Shown here: piece after piece, positions 62,055 through 64,000 of the stretch
Position numbering within the stretch: the first letter of the stretch is position 1
How the letters are laid out: each line of letters begins with the position of its first letter
Source of the DNA: Erythrobacter sp. SDW2
GTDB taxonomy: Bacteria > Pseudomonadota > Alphaproteobacteria > Sphingomonadales > Sphingomonadaceae
Assembly (NCBI RefSeq): GCF_021431965.1
Contig: NZ_CP090370.1
Location: 62,001 to 126,000 of the forward strand
DNA: 64,000 nt
Reading direction: 5' to 3'
Notes under the pieces: generated by a model
The model's input: the letters and a program-made list of their open reading frames with translations, nothing else
The model's database searches: none
Told to the model about the DNA's origin: nothing
Program-made: the position numbers and the translations under genes

Positions 62055-62081
62055 GCTCGAAATACGCGTCAACCATTCGAA

Positions 62082-62105
62082 GCCCTCGAAAAAAATTTCG
62101 AGGGC
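62082..62105. promoter_or_regulatory. Perfect inverted repeat in a divergent promoter region
   Basis: GCCCTCGAAA and TTTCGAGGGC, arms of 10 bases around AAAA. Located between the DUF2231 gene (start 62054) and the anti-sigma-like gene (start 62149). It could be an operator; as RNA it would also form a stable hairpin in the 5' leader of either gene. Confidence 0.5.
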
Positions 62106-62148
62106 CAAATGCGCCGACTTCGTATAGGTAGCGAAGGAATTGAACCGA

Positions 62149-62433
62149 ATGAACAAGAACGAACTCTTAGAGCACGCGTTGGCGGACCTGGGGAACATGC
62201 CCGCCCCGTCGGTGTCCGACGGCTTCATGGACGGCGTCTGGATGCGAGCGGGTCAGCTCGAGGAAAGGTCTTCGGAGCGTACACGCCTGGCGTTGTTTGC
62301 GGCCATGGCTTTCGTCGGTCTCGGTGCAGGTATTGGTGCTACCGCAGCGCCGGCAAGTGCCGAGGCCGCAAGCTTCCGCCTTGTCGATGGTGCAGACCTT
62401 TCTCCTGCTGCGTTGCTCCACGTCGAACCATGA
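62149..62433 (+). CDS. CnrY-like small anti-sigma factor
   Basis: 94 residues from MNKNELLEHALADLGNMPAP. One membrane segment at about 47-66 (RTRLALFAAMAFVGLGAG). The short N-terminal cytoplasmic part could bind the sigma factor, as in CnrY. Order in the genome is this gene, a periplasmic sensor, and an ECF sigma factor, matching CnrYXH. A TTG start nine bases earlier is an alternative. It overlaps the sensor gene (ATGA). Confidence 0.65.
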   Translation: MNKNELLEHALADLGNMPAPSVSDGFMDGVWMRAGQLEERSSERTRLALFAAMAFVGLGAGIGATAAPASAEAASFRLVDGADLSPAALLHVEP

Positions 62434-62870
62434 AGATCAGCGCATTCCAATTTGCAATTGCCGCTCTTCTTGCTTTGGCGGCCGGGTGTATCGGAGCGTT
62501 TGCCATAGGCGAATGGCGCGGTGTCGCACATCCGCAGACGCTGCACGACTTTGTCCACGAGGAGCTCGACCTCGACGCTTCACAGAGGGAGCGGCTCGAG
62601 CGGCTCGAGGCGCGGTTCACCGTCGAGCGAAATGAACTTGAACACTCCCTTCGCGCAGCTAATGCCAGGCTCGCGGTCGCCATGGACGAGGAGCACGAAT
62701 ACGGCCCCAAGGTAGCCGCAGCCATCGACGATGTGCACGGTCGCATGGGCGATCTACAGAAGGCCACAGTTGGCCATGTTTTCGCGATGCGCGCTCTGCT
62801 GAAACCCGAGCAGAAGGCGCGGTTTGATCGTCAGGTTTCCTTGTCGCTGACCGGCGAAGCCGACGAATGA
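62430..62870 (+). CDS. Periplasmic heavy-metal sensor (CnrX/Spy-like)
   Basis: 146 residues: N-terminal anchor (MKISAFQFAIAALLALAAGC), then a helical hairpin domain with DFVHEELDLDASQRERLERL and HVFAMRALLKPEQKARFDRQ (LxxxQxxxxxxL pattern of the CnrX/ZraP/Spy group). His and Met residues could bind metal. It should sense metal and relieve inhibition by the small anti-sigma-like protein. Confidence 0.75.
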   Translation: MKISAFQFAIAALLALAAGCIGAFAIGEWRGVAHPQTLHDFVHEELDLDASQRERLERLEARFTVERNELEHSLRAANARLAVAMDEEHEYGPKVAAAIDDVHGRMGDLQKATVGHVFAMRALLKPEQKARFDRQVSLSLTGEADE

Positions 62871-62876
62871 CCATTC

Positions 62877-63446
62877 GTGCAGGGGCTCGACGACACTATT
62901 GAATCCGGCCTCGTCGAAAAGGTCAGGGCTGGTAACAGGACGGCATTCGGCCGGCTTGTCGAACCCCATTTGCCGCGACTGCTTGGGCTCGCCCGCCGAA
63001 TGCTTGGATCTTCGGAAGAGGCCGAGGACGCTCTGCAGACTGCTCTTGCATCAACATGGGTAGCTCGAGCCAAGCTGGACCCCGCCAAACCGATTGCGGC
63101 TTATCTTACGACCGTAACACTCAACAAATGCCGCGATAGGCTCCGGCGACGCAAGGTCTCACAATTTTTGGGCATTGGATCGTTCGATCCGGAGATTCCG
63201 ATTGCCTCTGACGAGCCAGGCACCGAAACCCTGGTTGCCGACCGGCAAATGCTCCATGAAGTCTCACGGGCAATCGAAAGGTTACCAGTCCGACTACGTG
63301 AAGCGCTGGTCCTGGTCGCCGTGGAAGGACGAAGCCACCGCGAGGTTTCGCAGTTACTTGGCGTGACGGAGAAGACGGTCGAAACGCGCGTGTACCGTGC
63401 CCGTCAGCGCCTGCGCGAAAAAAACTCGGATATGTTTGAGGCCTAA
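62877..63446 (+). CDS. ECF sigma factor (CnrH-like)
   Basis: 189 residues from a GTG six bases after the sensor stop. Sigma-70 region 2 (~17-90: GRLVEPHLPRLLGLARRMLG and EEAEDALQTALASTWVAR) and region 4 (~130-180: LPVRLREALVLVAVEGRSHR, EVSQLLGVTEKTVETRVYRA). Likely directs transcription of metal-resistance genes including the copA gene downstream; target promoters not seen. Confidence 0.9.
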   Translation: MQGLDDTIESGLVEKVRAGNRTAFGRLVEPHLPRLLGLARRMLGSSEEAEDALQTALASTWVARAKLDPAKPIAAYLTTVTLNKCRDRLRRRKVSQFLGIGSFDPEIPIASDEPGTETLVADRQMLHEVSRAIERLPVRLREALVLVAVEGRSHREVSQLLGVTEKTVETRVYRARQRLREKNSDMFEA

Positions 63447-63471
63447 TCGCAGTTCATGCGTAAGGCTGGGT

Positions 63472-64000
63472 ATGAGCAACACGAAACGCACTCAACAATT
63501 TGCTTTTGACCGCCGCAGATTTCTGACCCGTAGCGCCCAAGCCGCGACGTTTATGGGGCTAGCGCACACCGTCCCGGCATGGGCCCGAGGAGGTGATCTG
63601 CACAACGGGGCGATCCGCCCCGGCTTCGACGAAGTGTCGGGCCGCGACATCGCACTGACGATCGGCGAAGGGCCTCGCGTCGTGCAGGGCCGCCGCGGAC
63701 ACGCTGTTGCCGTCAACGGTAGCGTGCCGGGTCCGCTGGTTCGCCTCCAGGAAGGTCAGCCGGTTCGGATCGCGGTCACGAACACGCTCGACGAAGACAG
63801 CTCGATCCACTGGCACGGGCTGCTTCTGCCATTCCAGTACGACGGCGTACCGGGTGTCAGCTTTCCCGGCATCAAACCTGGAGAGACTTTCGTCTATGAC
63901 ATCCCCGCGCTGCGACAGAGCGGCACCTACTGGTGGCATAGTCACTCGGGGTTGCAGGAGCAGGCCGGGCACTACGGCCCGATCGTGGTTGAACCCGCCG
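63472..64000 (+). CDS. copA: CopA-type multicopper oxidase (partial, cut by window end)
   Basis: The first 176 codons are inside the window. MSNTKRTQQFAFDRRRFLTR is a Tat signal (RRRFL), cut after about AWARG. First cupredoxin domain: VNGSVPGPLVRLQEGQPVRI, copper ligands in SIHWHGLLLP and YWWHSHSGLQEQAG. CopA oxidises Cu(I) or binds excess copper in the periplasm. It follows the ECF sigma gene by 25 bases on the same strand. Confidence 0.93.
   Translation, partial: MSNTKRTQQFAFDRRRFLTRSAQAATFMGLAHTVPAWARGGDLHNGAIRPGFDEVSGRDIALTIGEGPRVVQGRRGHAVAVNGSVPGPLVRLQEGQPVRIAVTNTLDEDSSIHWHGLLLPFQYDGVPGVSFPGIKPGETFVYDIPALRQSGTYWWHSHSGLQEQAGHYGPIVVEPA

Overview
The window comes from an aerobic anoxygenic phototrophic alphaproteobacterium, most likely Sphingomonadales/Erythrobacteraceae (Erythrobacter, Porphyrobacter or Citromicrobium type). 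The evidence is a contiguous photosynthesis gene cluster with oxygen-dependent acsF, pufBALM without pufC, the order bchFNBHLM-lhaA-puhABC-acsF-puhE-hemA-cycA, the ppaA-ppsR regulator pair, and a GC-rich sequence. The assignment rests on gene content and order only; no 16S or search was available.

Positions 1-37384 hold the photosynthesis gene cluster. A long leftward unit (15344 to 146) runs bchF-N-B-H-L-M-lhaA-puhA-B-C-orf-acsF-puhE-hemA, with most neighbours overlapping by a few bases, and meets the end of a cytochrome c gene at a shared terminator. A rightward unit holds ppaA-ppsR and then, behind its own promoter, bchG-orf437-bchP-tspO-orf92. A second leftward superoperon (31219 to 22640) is crtF-bchC-X-Y-Z-(44-codon ORF)-pufB-A-L-M, followed by a small lipoprotein gene. 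crtD-crtC diverge from crtF, and bchI-D-O plus a 45-residue membrane protein close the cluster. Palindromes of the PpsR type (TGT-N12-ACA) lie before bchF, bchG, bchC and between crtF and crtD.

Positions 37428-48989 hold what looks like a complete sulfoquinovose catabolic locus of the monooxygenase (SMO) type: TonB receptor, MFS importer, GH31 sulfoquinovosidase with the sulfonate-binding residue set, LacI regulator, aldo-keto reductase, SsuD/SmoC-like flavin monooxygenase, GlpD, FMN reductase and a RibB-like protein without the usual acidic active-site residues. The likely flow is sulfoquinovosyl glycerol across both membranes, hydrolysis to sulfoquinovose and glycerol, oxidative desulfonation by FMNH2 and O2 to 6-oxo-glucose and sulfite, and reduction to glucose.

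Positions 49079-50360 hold a solitary DUF3883 nuclease-like gene and 430 bases without a convincing gene, ending in a strong inverted repeat.

Positions 50361-64000 are a copper/heavy-metal island. A long leftward operon (59713 to 50361) encodes a small membrane protein, an RNase-type metallo-beta-lactamase protein, an AMP/thymidine phosphorylase homologue, a PRPP synthetase homologue, a CPC-type P-ATPase, an APC permease with a His-rich N-terminus, a membrane protein, a K+ channel-like protein and a DUF305 protein. It diverges from a CsoR-family repressor gene over a G-tract operator. A second leftward operon (62054 to 60150) encodes Met/His-rich and DUF411 proteins, and diverges from a CnrYXH-like regulatory set followed by the start of a CopA-type multicopper oxidase cut by the window end.
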